Shown one piece after another: positions 8,312 to 15,531 of a stretch of 64,000 bases of DNA (position 1 is the first letter of the stretch; each line of letters opens with the position of its first letter). The notes beneath the pieces were generated by a model, which saw only the letters and a program-made list of their open reading frames with translations, ran no database searches and had not been told where the DNA came from. Made by a program: the position numbers and the translations under genes. The DNA comes from Embleya sp040629175 (GTDB lineage Bacteria > Actinomycetota > Actinomycetes > Streptomycetales > Streptomycetaceae): the NCBI RefSeq assembly GCF_040629175.1, contig NZ_JBEXUX010000001.1:248001-312000 (forward strand), written 5' to 3'.

Positions 8312-9801
8312 TCCGCGCCGTCCGCGTCCTGTTGGCGGGCGTGCTGACCGCCGCCGTACTGACCGTCGCCGGCCCCGCCGGGGCGGACCCCGGGCCGATC
8401 ACGTGGGGCGGCTGCCCACCGGGCACCGCGGCGGGGGAGCGCTGCGGCACCATCGGCGCCCCGCTGGACCACGCCCGTCCGGGCGGCCCGCGGATCCGGG
8501 TCGGCGTCTCCAAGGTCGCGGCGAGCGGGACGAAGGCGGAGTACCAGGGCATCCTGATGGTCAACTTCGGCGGCCCGGGCGCCGCCGGCGTCGGCTCGAT
8601 GGGAGCGCTCGCCGGCGGTCTGCCCGAGCGGCTGCGCCGGGCCTACGACCTGATCGGCTTCGACCTGCGCGGGCGCGGCACGAGTACCCGCGTGGAGTGC
8701 ACCGACCCGGAGACCTTCGGCCGCTCCCCCCGGCCCGACCCGGCGATGCCCGGCAGCCGAGCGGCGCACCTGGCCGCGACCCGCGCGTTCGCCGACGGTT
8801 GCCGCAGGTCCGCCGGCGACCTGCTGCCGCACCTGACCACCCGGGACATCGCCCGTGACCTCGACCTGGTCCGGGCCGCGTTCGGCGCCGACCGGATCTC
8901 GATCCTGGGCTACTCCTACGGCAGCTACCTGGGCGCGGTCTACGGGCAGCTCTTTCCGAACCGGGTACACCGGATGTTGCTCGACAGCCTGGTCGACCCG
9001 ACCGAGGTCTGGTACGGGACCGGCTTCCTGCAAGCCCGCGGGTTCGACGCGCGTCGGCACGACTGGGCCGCGTGGACGGCCGAGCGCACCGACCGCTTCC
9101 ACCTGGGCGACTCCACCGCGGCCGTACTGGCCGGCTGGGACCGGCTGCGCGGGCAACTCGCCGAACACCCCGCCGGCGGCGTGTTCGGCGGCGTCGAACT
9201 CGACCAGTACACGCTCGGCAAGCTGTACACCGACCGGAACTGGGCGAGTCTGTCCGGCGCACTCGCGGACTACGCGTCGGGCGATCCGACCGCGCTGATC
9301 GCCGGGCGCAAACCGGCCACCGCGGACGAGGTCAACTTCGAGTCGGTGTTCCAGACCGTCGCCTGCGCGGACGCGCCCTTCCCGGCCGACGAGGCGGTCC
9401 TGGAACGGGACATGGCCGTGTTCCGGGCCCGGCACGGCGCGCTGGGCGCGGCCATCGCCGCTCCGGGCGCGTGCCTGTATCTACAAACCAACACCGCCCC
9501 GCCGACCCGGATCGACGGCGCCGGTCTGCCCGGTGTCCTGCTCGTCCAGTCCGTCGGCGACCCGGCGACGCCCTACGAGGGGGCCCTGCGCATGCACGCG
9601 GCGCTGCCCTCGTCGCGGCTGCTCACCGTGCGCGGCAACGGCAACCACGGGCACTACCTGGTCGAGGGCTCGTGCGTCGACGACCGGGGCACCGCCTACC
9701 TGGTCGAGGGCACCCTGCCCGCGACCGACGTCGAGTGCACCGGCCCCGCGTCGGCCGATTCCGACCCGCGCCGATCGCCGGTCCCACACCCGCGCCGCTG
9801 A
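8308..9801 (+). CDS. Secreted alpha/beta-hydrolase, tripeptidyl aminopeptidase (S33/TAP) type, copy 2
   Basis: Paralogue of the preceding gene with the same layout: signal sequence (VLLAGVLTAAVLTVAGPAGA), glycine-rich oxyanion loop NFGGPGAAG, nucleophile elbow GYSYG (near residue 204), acid in QSVGDPATPY, and histidine in GNGNHGHY. Translation starts at a GTG that overlaps the stop of copy 1 (GTGA), so the pair is co-translated. Alignable stretches such as LGAVYG.LFP..V.RM.LDS.VDP show a tandem duplication. The C-terminus carries a proline/arginine-rich tail absent from copy 1. The active-site residues look intact in both, so both should be functional. Substrates are unknown. Confidence 0.85.
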   Translation: MIRAVRVLLAGVLTAAVLTVAGPAGADPGPITWGGCPPGTAAGERCGTIGAPLDHARPGGPRIRVGVSKVAASGTKAEYQGILMVNFGGPGAAGVGSMGALAGGLPERLRRAYDLIGFDLRGRGTSTRVECTDPETFGRSPRPDPAMPGSRAAHLAATRAFADGCRRSAGDLLPHLTTRDIARDLDLVRAAFGADRISILGYSYGSYLGAVYGQLFPNRVHRMLLDSLVDPTEVWYGTGFLQARGFDARRHDWAAWTAERTDRFHLGDSTAAVLAGWDRLRGQLAEHPAGGVFGGVELDQYTLGKLYTDRNWASLSGALADYASGDPTALIAGRKPATADEVNFESVFQTVACADAPFPADEAVLERDMAVFRARHGALGAAIAAPGACLYLQTNTAPPTRIDGAGLPGVLLVQSVGDPATPYEGALRMHAALPSSRLLTVRGNGNHGHYLVEGSCVDDRGTAYLVEGTLPATDVECTGPASADSDPRRSPVPHPRR

Positions 9802-9924
9802 CCCGCCCACAGGCCGCACCGGCCCCGGTCGCCGATCCCGTCGCCTCCCGGGCGGCGCGGGCGGCCCGGACCTGCATAGGGTGGTGCCGCAAGACTGGCA
9901 TTTCCCCAAGGTCCGCCTGATGGC

Positions 9925-10782
9925 ATGGTGAGGCACGTGCTGAGCTCGGTTTCCACCAAAGTCCTGGACGGGAGCGACCTGTCCGCCGTCCAGGCGCTGC
10001 TCGACCGTGACCCCGTCACGAACGTCTTCGTCGCGTCCCGGGTTCGACTCGCCGGCGTCGACCCGTGGCGACTGGGTGGCGAGCTGTGGGGTTATTACGA
10101 GGGTGGTCGGCTCACGTCGCTGTGCTACGCGGGGGCGAACCTGGTCCCGGTCGAGGCCGGCCCGGACGCCATACGTTCGTTCGCCGAGCGGGCCCGCCGC
10201 CAGGGCCGACGCTGCTCGTCGATCGTCGGCCCGGCCGAGGCGGCCGGCGACCTGTGGCGTCTGCTCGAACCGGTGTGGGGACCCGCTCGCGACGTGCGGC
10301 CGGTGCAGCCGCTCATGGTCGCCGAGGAACCCTCGCGCGAGGTCGCCCCGGATCCGCTCGTGCGCCGGGTGCGTCCGGACGAGCTGGACCTGGTGATGCC
10401 CGCGTGCGTGGCGATGTTCACCGAGGAGGTCGGCATCTCGCCGCTGATCGGCGACGGCGGCACCCTGTACCGCGCTCGGGTGGCCGAACTCATCGCGGGC
10501 GGGCGGGCGTTCGCCCGGATCGAGGACGGCCGGGTGGTGTTCAAGGCGGAGATCGGCGCGGTCACCCGACACGCGTGCCAGATCCAGGGCGTGTGGGTCG
10601 CGCCGGAGCGGCGCGGCGAGCGCCTGTCCGAGATCGGCATGGCGGCCGTCCTGCGGCACGCGCTGAGCGAGGTGGCCCCGATCGCCAGTCTCTACGTCAA
10701 CAGTTACAACGGCCCCGCGCGCGCGGCCTACCGGCGGGTCGGCTTCGCCGAGACCGGGGCCTTCATGAGCGTGCTGTTCTGA
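9925..10782 (+). CDS. GNAT N-acetyltransferase with N-terminal DUF4081-like domain
   Basis: A two-domain acetyltransferase of 285 residues. Residues ~1-130 form an N-terminal domain (LDRDPVTNVFVASRV, LWGYYEGGRLTSLCYAGANLVPV) of the kind annotated DUF4081 in actinobacteria. Residues ~135-285 are a GNAT domain with the acetyl-CoA loop region VWVAPERRGERLSEIGMAAVL and the C-terminal NSYNGPARAAYRRVGF. The substrate is unknown. Genes of this type sit next to ispG in related genomes, as here, apart from the two hydrolases. The ATG at 9925 is followed by an in-frame GTG at 9937, so the start is uncertain by a few codons. Confidence 0.85.
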   Translation: MVRHVLSSVSTKVLDGSDLSAVQALLDRDPVTNVFVASRVRLAGVDPWRLGGELWGYYEGGRLTSLCYAGANLVPVEAGPDAIRSFAERARRQGRRCSSIVGPAEAAGDLWRLLEPVWGPARDVRPVQPLMVAEEPSREVAPDPLVRRVRPDELDLVMPACVAMFTEEVGISPLIGDGGTLYRARVAELIAGGRAFARIEDGRVVFKAEIGAVTRHACQIQGVWVAPERRGERLSEIGMAAVLRHALSEVAPIASLYVNSYNGPARAAYRRVGFAETGAFMSVLF

Positions 10783-10834
10783 TCCGGCCCGTGGTGTCCG
10801 GACAGCGGCGGCGACCCGATTCCAGGGAGTGCGT

Positions 10835-11368
10835 GTGCTGATGGAGTGGACGTGCCGGGTCGTCGATCTCGCCGAGTACGCGGACGAGGCGGTCGACGTC
10901 CAGGCCGGCGCGTTCGGTCTCGCCGACGACGAGATCGCGGTGCGGCAGCGGATAATGCGCCGGCACGCGACCTTCGCCGGGGTGCGTTCCCTGGGCGCGT
11001 TCGACGACGACGGTCGACTGGTCGGCTTCGGCTACGGCTATCCCAATCTCACCGACCAGTGGTGGAGCCTGGTGATCGAACCGCACCTGGCCCGGGCCGG
11101 ATACCGGGCCTGGCTGGACGAGTCGTTCGTGGTCGGCGAACTGCACGTGTTGCCGCGCTGGCAGGGGCACGGCATCGGACGCACCCTGATCACCCTGCTG
11201 TGTCGGGGCCAGGACCGGTCGCACATCCTGCTGTCGGCGATCGACGAACACACGCCGGCCCGCCGGTTGTACCGCGGTCTGGGATTTCGGGACCTGGCCC
11301 GTCCGGTCCTGTTCCCGGGCAACGACCGCCCCTACGCGGTGATGGGCGCGGTGCTGCCGTTCACGTGA
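10835..11368 (+). CDS. GNAT family N-acetyltransferase
   Basis: Single-domain GNAT enzyme of about 177 residues, transferring acetyl from acetyl-CoA to an unknown amine. The motif-A loop RWQGHGIGRTL (acetyl-CoA pyrophosphate binding) follows the strand ESFVVGELHVLP. The C-terminal ARRLYRGLGFRDL is the usual closing helix-strand. The start is uncertain: the ribosome site AGGGAG (10824-10829) suits GTG 10835 (spacing 5) or ATG 10841 (spacing 11); an in-frame GTG at 10829 overlaps the ribosome site and is unlikely. It lies 52 bases after the other GNAT gene and may be co-transcribed. It converges on the kinase gene, whose stop is 20 bases away. Confidence 0.85.
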   Translation: MLMEWTCRVVDLAEYADEAVDVQAGAFGLADDEIAVRQRIMRRHATFAGVRSLGAFDDDGRLVGFGYGYPNLTDQWWSLVIEPHLARAGYRAWLDESFVVGELHVLPRWQGHGIGRTLITLLCRGQDRSHILLSAIDEHTPARRLYRGLGFRDLARPVLFPGNDRPYAVMGAVLPFT

Positions 11369-11387
11369 GGCGTCCGCACCGCGCGGA

Positions 11388-12305
11388 TCAGGACAACCAC
11401 TCCGCGACGGACAGCAGGTCCTCGCCCGCCGGATCCTCCACCGACACGCACCACAGGCCGAGCGCCAGCGCCTGCACCAACGCCCAACCACGCACCCGCT
11501 CGGCGTCCAGGTCCAACGCGTTCGCCAGCCAGGTCACCCGCCGCCGCACCAGCGCCTGCGGACGCGGCTCGGCGACCACCGTGGCCATCCGGTCCCGGAC
11601 CAGCGCGCCCAGGTCGAAGGCCCGTTCGCCGAGCATCGGGCGCGGGTCGATGGCCAGCCACTTCGTCCGCTCGGCGGCCAGCACGTTGCCGTGGTGGAAG
11701 TCGGTGTGCAGGACCACCACCTCCGGCTGCGACGCGGCCAACTCGCGGCACAGCGACACCGCCTCGTCGACCAGTGCCCGGGGACACGGGCCGGCCAGGT
11801 CCGCGTAGCGGCGCGGGATCGATTCGCCCCAGTGCTCGGCCCGATCCGCGACCGGTTCGATCGCGCAGTCCGCGGGCGGGGTCACCCACAACCTGCGCAC
11901 CACCTCGGCGGCCTCCAGCATCGCCCGGTCCTCGGCCAGGGAGCGCAGCGACACGTCCGGCTGGAGTCGCTCCAGCAACAGCGCGCCGCGCTCGGGATCC
12001 GCGTCGAGCAGGCGAACCGCCCCGACGCCGTTCCACAACGCGAGCGCGCTCGCCTCGTGCGCGGTGTAGCGGTCGATCAGGCCGAGCTTGAGGGTGGCCG
12101 GCGTGTCGTCCGCGCGCCGGACGAGGAAGGTCAGGCTGAGTGCGCCGCCGGGAATGATCGCCCGTTCCACGGTCAGTTCCCAGCGCCGCGCGTATTCGGC
12201 GACCGCCTCCGGCAGCCCCGCCAGCCAGGGGCGGGCCACCTCCTCGCCGCACCAGCGCAGCGCGGTCCGGGTCAACCGCTCCGGGACCTCGACCGGATCG
12301 TTCAC
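11388..12305 (-). CDS. Aminoglycoside/hydroxyurea phosphotransferase, APH(6) type
   Basis: Small-molecule kinase of the APH(6)/hydroxyurea phosphotransferase family (streptomycin 6-kinase relatives), 305 residues. The ATP-binding lysine is in ATLKLGL, the pairing glutamate in HEASAL, the catalytic loop is HTDFHHGN (Brenner HxDxxxxN) and the metal-binding aspartate is in AIDPRP, so all catalytic residues are present. The chosen start is GTG 12305, which overlaps the upstream stop as GTGA; the frame remains open further upstream but would then lie inside the ferritin-like gene. It is third in a translationally coupled minus-strand operon. Family members inactivate streptomycin or hydroxyurea, but housekeeping roles are also possible and the substrate here is unknown. 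Confidence 0.85.
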   Translation of the reverse strand: MNDPVEVPERLTRTALRWCGEEVARPWLAGLPEAVAEYARRWELTVERAIIPGGALSLTFLVRRADDTPATLKLGLIDRYTAHEASALALWNGVGAVRLLDADPERGALLLERLQPDVSLRSLAEDRAMLEAAEVVRRLWVTPPADCAIEPVADRAEHWGESIPRRYADLAGPCPRALVDEAVSLCRELAASQPEVVVLHTDFHHGNVLAAERTKWLAIDPRPMLGERAFDLGALVRDRMATVVAEPRPQALVRRRVTWLANALDLDAERVRGWALVQALALGLWCVSVEDPAGEDLLSVAEWLS

Positions 12306-12787
12306 GTGCGGCTCCCGGCCGCCGGTGCCGCCGGGTCGCTCGGCGCGGGCAACCCCGGGAACGCGGTGCTCGCGCCCCGCCACCGCACCGCCCACACGGC
12401 GCTCTCGCGCAACCAGCCCGCCGCCTCGTTGCGCAACGGCGCCCCGCTCGCGGCCACCAACTCGCCCAGATGCAGGGCGACCGCGTCCTCCAGGTGGATC
12501 GCGAGCCGGGTCGCGTCGGCGGGCGTGGCCACCGTGAACGGGATCGTGTACGCGGCCGCCGCCGGTTGCGCGACCGCGCCCCGATCGCCGATCAGCCGCG
12601 CGATGGTGTCCCGGCGGGCCCGGTGCGCGTCCAGCGCGCTGCGGGCCTGGGTGCGCTCGGTACCGGTCAATCGGCCGCCGGCCACGCCGTAGCCGTAGAC
12701 GGCCGCGTGCTCCGCGTCCAGCGCGTCGCGCAGCGCCTTGACCTCGGGGGTGGCGGACCCGGACGGGGTCGGCCGCGGCGTGCTCAC
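12302..12787 (-). CDS. Ferritin-like domain protein (DUF4439 type)
   Basis: A 161-residue, mostly helical protein. The opening LRDALDAEHAAVYGYGVAGG has the glutamate-histidine helix typical of DUF4439 ferritin-like proteins. A second long helical segment (RSALDAHRARRDTIARLI) and a third (LAIHLEDAVALHLGELVA) follow, giving a four-helix bundle. A metal site is possible through E/H in AEHAAV and HRARRD, but the family function is not established. The start GTG 12787 overlaps the stop of the upstream lipoprotein gene (GTGA), and its own stop overlaps the kinase start, so all three are made from one message. The pairing of a lipoprotein with a ferritin-like protein recurs in actinobacteria. Confidence 0.8.
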   Translation of the reverse strand: MSTPRPTPSGSATPEVKALRDALDAEHAAVYGYGVAGGRLTGTERTQARSALDAHRARRDTIARLIGDRGAVAQPAAAAYTIPFTVATPADATRLAIHLEDAVALHLGELVAASGAPLRNEAAGWLRESAVWAVRWRGASTAFPGLPAPSDPAAPAAGSRT

Positions 12788-13257
12788 GATGTGCTCCGAA
12801 GCAATTGGGCGTGTCCGGCCAGGCACGCGGCGGTGGCGGCCAGGGTGCGGGCCAGTTCGGGGGAGACCGCGTCCAGTCCGCTCAGCCGCTCGTCGGACGC
12901 CTGCCGGGCCCAGTCGGCGATCGCGGTGCCCGCCGCGGCGGCGTCCTCCGGCGCGTTGCCGGCGGGCGGCGCGGAGTGCGCCGCGCCCTTCGCGAAGACG
13001 GTCAGGTGCTGGCGCAGCTCGACCGAGAGCGGCCGGATGTGTTCGGCCAGCGTGGCGTGTCGCGCGGCGACCGCGTCGTAGCGCGCGAGCAGTGCCCCGG
13101 TCGCCGCGTGGGCCCGCTGCCGCGCCGCGTCGTCCGCCTTGCGTCGTCCCTGGCCCGAACCCCCGCCGCCGTCGTCGCAACCCACGACGCCGGCGGCGAT
13201 CGTCGCTGCGGCCACGGCGCCCAGGACGGCCCGTCGCGTCGGCCCCGCGTCGCGCAT
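12784..13257 (-). CDS. Tat-type lipoprotein of unknown function
   Basis: A 157-residue predicted lipoprotein. The twin arginine at residues 8-9 (PTRRAVLGAV), hydrophobic core and lipobox VVGC (C27) indicate export, probably by Tat, and lipidation. The mature part is helical with a histidine-rich helix (ARHATLAEHIRPLSVELRQHL) and a second helix ending LARTLAATAACLAGHAQLL. It may pack as a helical bundle with the ferritin-like product of the next gene; this is inference from context. The ATG has an AGGAG site 9 bases upstream. It is the first gene of the minus-strand operon and is divergent from rimP across a 221-base gap. Confidence 0.8.
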   Translation of the reverse strand: MRDAGPTRRAVLGAVAAATIAAGVVGCDDGGGGSGQGRRKADDAARQRAHAATGALLARYDAVAARHATLAEHIRPLSVELRQHLTVFAKGAAHSAPPAGNAPEDAAAAGTAIADWARQASDERLSGLDAVSPELARTLAATAACLAGHAQLLRSTS

Positions 13258-13478
13258 GCGTCCCGCTCCTGACCCTCGTCCGTGATGTCCGTTGCCGGCC
13301 TCCGGCCGTGTCGGACGCTATCGCATCCGCGGTCGTGCGGACCCCGGTGGACATCCGGCGTACGCCGGGCGGACGTGCGCGAGATGGGCTCCGGACCGGA
13401 TACTGTTGTCCTTCCACGACCCGCCCCGGCGGTCGACGCACCTGAGACAACAGCACACGCAGCCGAGGAGTCACCCGG

Positions 13479-14030
13479 ATGAGCACCACCACGTTGGACC
13501 GGCTGCGGGAGTTGCTGGAGCCGGTGGTATCGACGGTGGGCGTGGATCTGGAGGATCTCTCCCTCACCCCCGCCGGCAAGCGCCGGGTGCTGCGCGTGAT
13601 GGTCGCCGCCGACGGCGGCGTGGATCTGGACAAGGTCGCCGAGGTCAGCCGGGCCGTCTCGGACGTGCTGGACCCGAGCGACGTACTGGGCAGCCTGCCC
13701 TATCAGTTGGAAGTCACCACCCCGGGCGTGGACCGTCCGCTGACGCTGGAGCGCCACTGGCGCCGCGCGGCGGATCGGCTGGTCCAGGTCCAGTTGCACG
13801 ACGGCGACGCCGTGACCGGCCGGATCGGCGCGAGCGATGCCGAGGGCGTGGATCTGGACGTCGAGGGCAAACCGCGCCGGCTGGGCTACGCCGAGATCGC
13901 CAAGGCGGTCGTGCAGGTCGAGTTCAACCGCAAGAGCGCGGACCCGGCGGTCGACGCCGAGGACGACGAGGACGACGAGGTCGAGGACATCGACCCCGAC
14001 AACGACGACACCAAGGACGAGGAGGCGTAG
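13479..14030 (+). CDS. rimP: Ribosome maturation factor RimP
   Basis: Assembly factor for the 30S subunit, 183 residues. The N-terminal alpha/beta domain (LEPVVSTVGVDLEDL, LRVMVAADGGVDLDKVAEVSRAVS, YQLEVTTPGVDRPLTLERHWRRAADRLVQVQL) is typical, followed by the small SH3-like domain (GRIGASDAEGVDLDV). The last ~25 residues are almost entirely acidic (DDEDDEVEDIDPDNDD), a tail longer than in Escherichia coli. The ATG at 13479 has GAGGAG at 13465-13470. Only 3 bases separate it from nusA, so this is the head of the rimP-nusA-ylxR-infB operon. A possible -10 (GATACTGT near 13400) lacks a recognisable -35. Confidence 0.95.
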   Translation: MSTTTLDRLRELLEPVVSTVGVDLEDLSLTPAGKRRVLRVMVAADGGVDLDKVAEVSRAVSDVLDPSDVLGSLPYQLEVTTPGVDRPLTLERHWRRAADRLVQVQLHDGDAVTGRIGASDAEGVDLDVEGKPRRLGYAEIAKAVVQVEFNRKSADPAVDAEDDEDDEVEDIDPDNDDTKDEEA

Positions 14031-14033
14031 GAC

Positions 14034-15056
14034 GTGGACATCGACATGAGCGCCCTGCGCGGGCTTGAGCGCGAAAAAGAGATCAAGTTCGACCTCCTGG
14101 TCGAGGCCATCGAATCGGCCCTGTTGATCGCCTACCACCGCACCGAGGGCAGCCTGCCCAAGGCGCGGGTGGAACTGGACCGCTCCACCGGTCACGTCAC
14201 CGTGTGGGCGACCGAGACCGACGAGGCCGGGCAGCGCGTTCGCGAGTTCGACGACACCCCGGACGACTTCGGCCGGATCGCGGCGACCACCGCCAAGCAG
14301 GTGATCCTGCAGCGGCTGCGCGACGCCGAGGAGGAGATCACGTTCGGCGAGTTCGCCGGCCGTGAGGGCGAGATCGTCGCGGGCGTGGTCCAGCAGGGCA
14401 AGGACAACCGCAACGTCCTGGTGGACCTGGGTCGCATCGAGGCGATCCTGCCGCCCCAGGAGCAGGTACCGGGCGAGCGGTACGCGCACGGCATGCGCCT
14501 GCGTTGCTATGTCGTACAGGTGCGGCGTGGGCCCAAGGGGCCGTCCATCACGCTCTCGCGCACCCACCCCAACCTGGTGCGGAAGTTGTTCGCGCTGGAG
14601 GTCCCGGAGATCGCCGACGGCAGCGTCGAGATCGCCGCGATCGCCCGCGAGGCCGGCCACCGCTCCAAGATCGCCGTCTACTCCACGCGGGCCGGGCTCA
14701 ACCCCAAGGGCGCGTGCATCGGGCCGATGGGGGCACGCGTGCGTGCCGTCATGGCCGAGTTGAACGGCGAGAAGATCGACATCGTCGACTGGTCGGACGA
14801 CCCCGCGCGGATGGTGGCCAACGCGCTGTCGCCGGCGCGGGTGAGCAAGGTGGAGATCGTCGATCTCGCCGCGCGTTCCGCCCGGGTGACGGTGCCCGAC
14901 TACCAGCTCTCGCTGGCGATCGGCAAGGAGGGGCAGAATGCCCGACTTGCCGCGCGATTGACCGGATGGCGCATCGACATCCGGCCGGACACCGAGACCG
15001 GTGATTCGGACGACCGGGGACGGTCGGCCGAACCAGGTCGCGGTGAGGAGCGGTAG
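14034..15056 (+). CDS. nusA: Transcription termination/antitermination protein NusA
   Basis: RNA polymerase-associated elongation factor of 340 residues. The N-terminal RNAP-binding domain (LREKE-like LEREKEIKFDLLVEAIESALL) is followed by the S1 domain (GEIVAGVVQQGKDNRNVLVDLGRIEAILPPQEQ) and two KH domains (VEIAAIAREAGHRSKIAVYS, KGACIGPMGARVRAV, LAIGKEGQNARLAARLTGW). It lacks the C-terminal acidic repeats of enterobacterial NusA, as is normal for actinobacteria. The start is GTG 14034, three bases after rimP. The next gene begins 2 bases after its stop. Confidence 0.96.
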   Translation: MDIDMSALRGLEREKEIKFDLLVEAIESALLIAYHRTEGSLPKARVELDRSTGHVTVWATETDEAGQRVREFDDTPDDFGRIAATTAKQVILQRLRDAEEEITFGEFAGREGEIVAGVVQQGKDNRNVLVDLGRIEAILPPQEQVPGERYAHGMRLRCYVVQVRRGPKGPSITLSRTHPNLVRKLFALEVPEIADGSVEIAAIAREAGHRSKIAVYSTRAGLNPKGACIGPMGARVRAVMAELNGEKIDIVDWSDDPARMVANALSPARVSKVEIVDLAARSARVTVPDYQLSLAIGKEGQNARLAARLTGWRIDIRPDTETGDSDDRGRSAEPGRGEER

Positions 15057-15058
15057 AC

Positions 15059-15433
15059 TTGAACATGTCTGGTCGCAGGCGTGGCCGAGCATGCCCTCGT
15101 ACACGGTCGGAAAAGCAGGAAATCACTGCCTTTCCGGTCCGGACATGCGTAGGTTGTCGGCAGCGTGCGGCCAAGGCCGACCTATTGCGGGTCGTGGCGG
15201 TGGAGGGCAGTTGTGTCCCCGACCCCCGCGGCCGAAAGCCCGGGCGGGGCGCGCATCTGCATCCCGACCCGGAGTGCCTGGCCCAGGCGGAACGTCGCAA
15301 GGCGTTCGTTCGGGCTTTGCGCGTGCCGGGGCCGCTGGACTCGGCACCACTGCGTGCTTTTTTGAGCGGTGATGGGTTGTCAGAGGTCGGTCGGACAGGT
15401 CCAGCGAAGCAGTACCTCGCGAGTCGGAAGTAG
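15059..15433 (+). CDS. ylxR: YlxR (DUF448) family RNA-binding protein
   Basis: Small basic protein of 124 residues, conserved between nusA and infB in many bacteria and proposed to bind RNA or nucleoid. The signature RTCVGCRQRAAKADLLRVV and the GRKPGRGAHLHPD strand-loop are visible. The basic N-terminus and C-terminal extension beyond the ~90-residue core are less conserved. Two starts are possible: TTG 15059 (GAGGAG at 15045-15050, spacing 8) or ATG 15065 (spacing 14); the first has better spacing. The gene follows nusA by two bases, so it is probably coupled to it. Confidence 0.9.
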   Translation: MNMSGRRRGRACPRTRSEKQEITAFPVRTCVGCRQRAAKADLLRVVAVEGSCVPDPRGRKPGRGAHLHPDPECLAQAERRKAFVRALRVPGPLDSAPLRAFLSGDGLSEVGRTGPAKQYLASRK

Positions 15434-15442
15434 GTCGAGATT

Positions 15443-15488
15443 GCGATGAGCACTCGATGAGTACGCGATGAGTACAGACATGCGGTAG
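15443..15488 (+). repeat. Three 11-bp tandem repeats forming a chain of overlapping mini-ORFs before infB
   Basis: Three successive 11-base units (GCGATGAGCAC, TCGATGAGTAC, GCGATGAGTAC at 15443-15475) lie between ylxR and infB. Each unit carries an ATG, and the spacing makes each mini-ORF end in a TGA that overlaps the next ATG (ATGA). The products are M-S-T-R (15446-15460), M-S-T-R (15457-15471) and M-S-T-D-M-R (15468-15488, stop TAG). The last stop is 43 bases before the infB GTG. They could act as a translational leader, or the repeats may instead be a protein-binding site with a period of about one helical turn. Confidence 0.6.
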
Positions 15489-15531
15489 TGACGGTCCGGC
15501 GGACGACCAACCCCGGACCAGAAGGAGCGAC

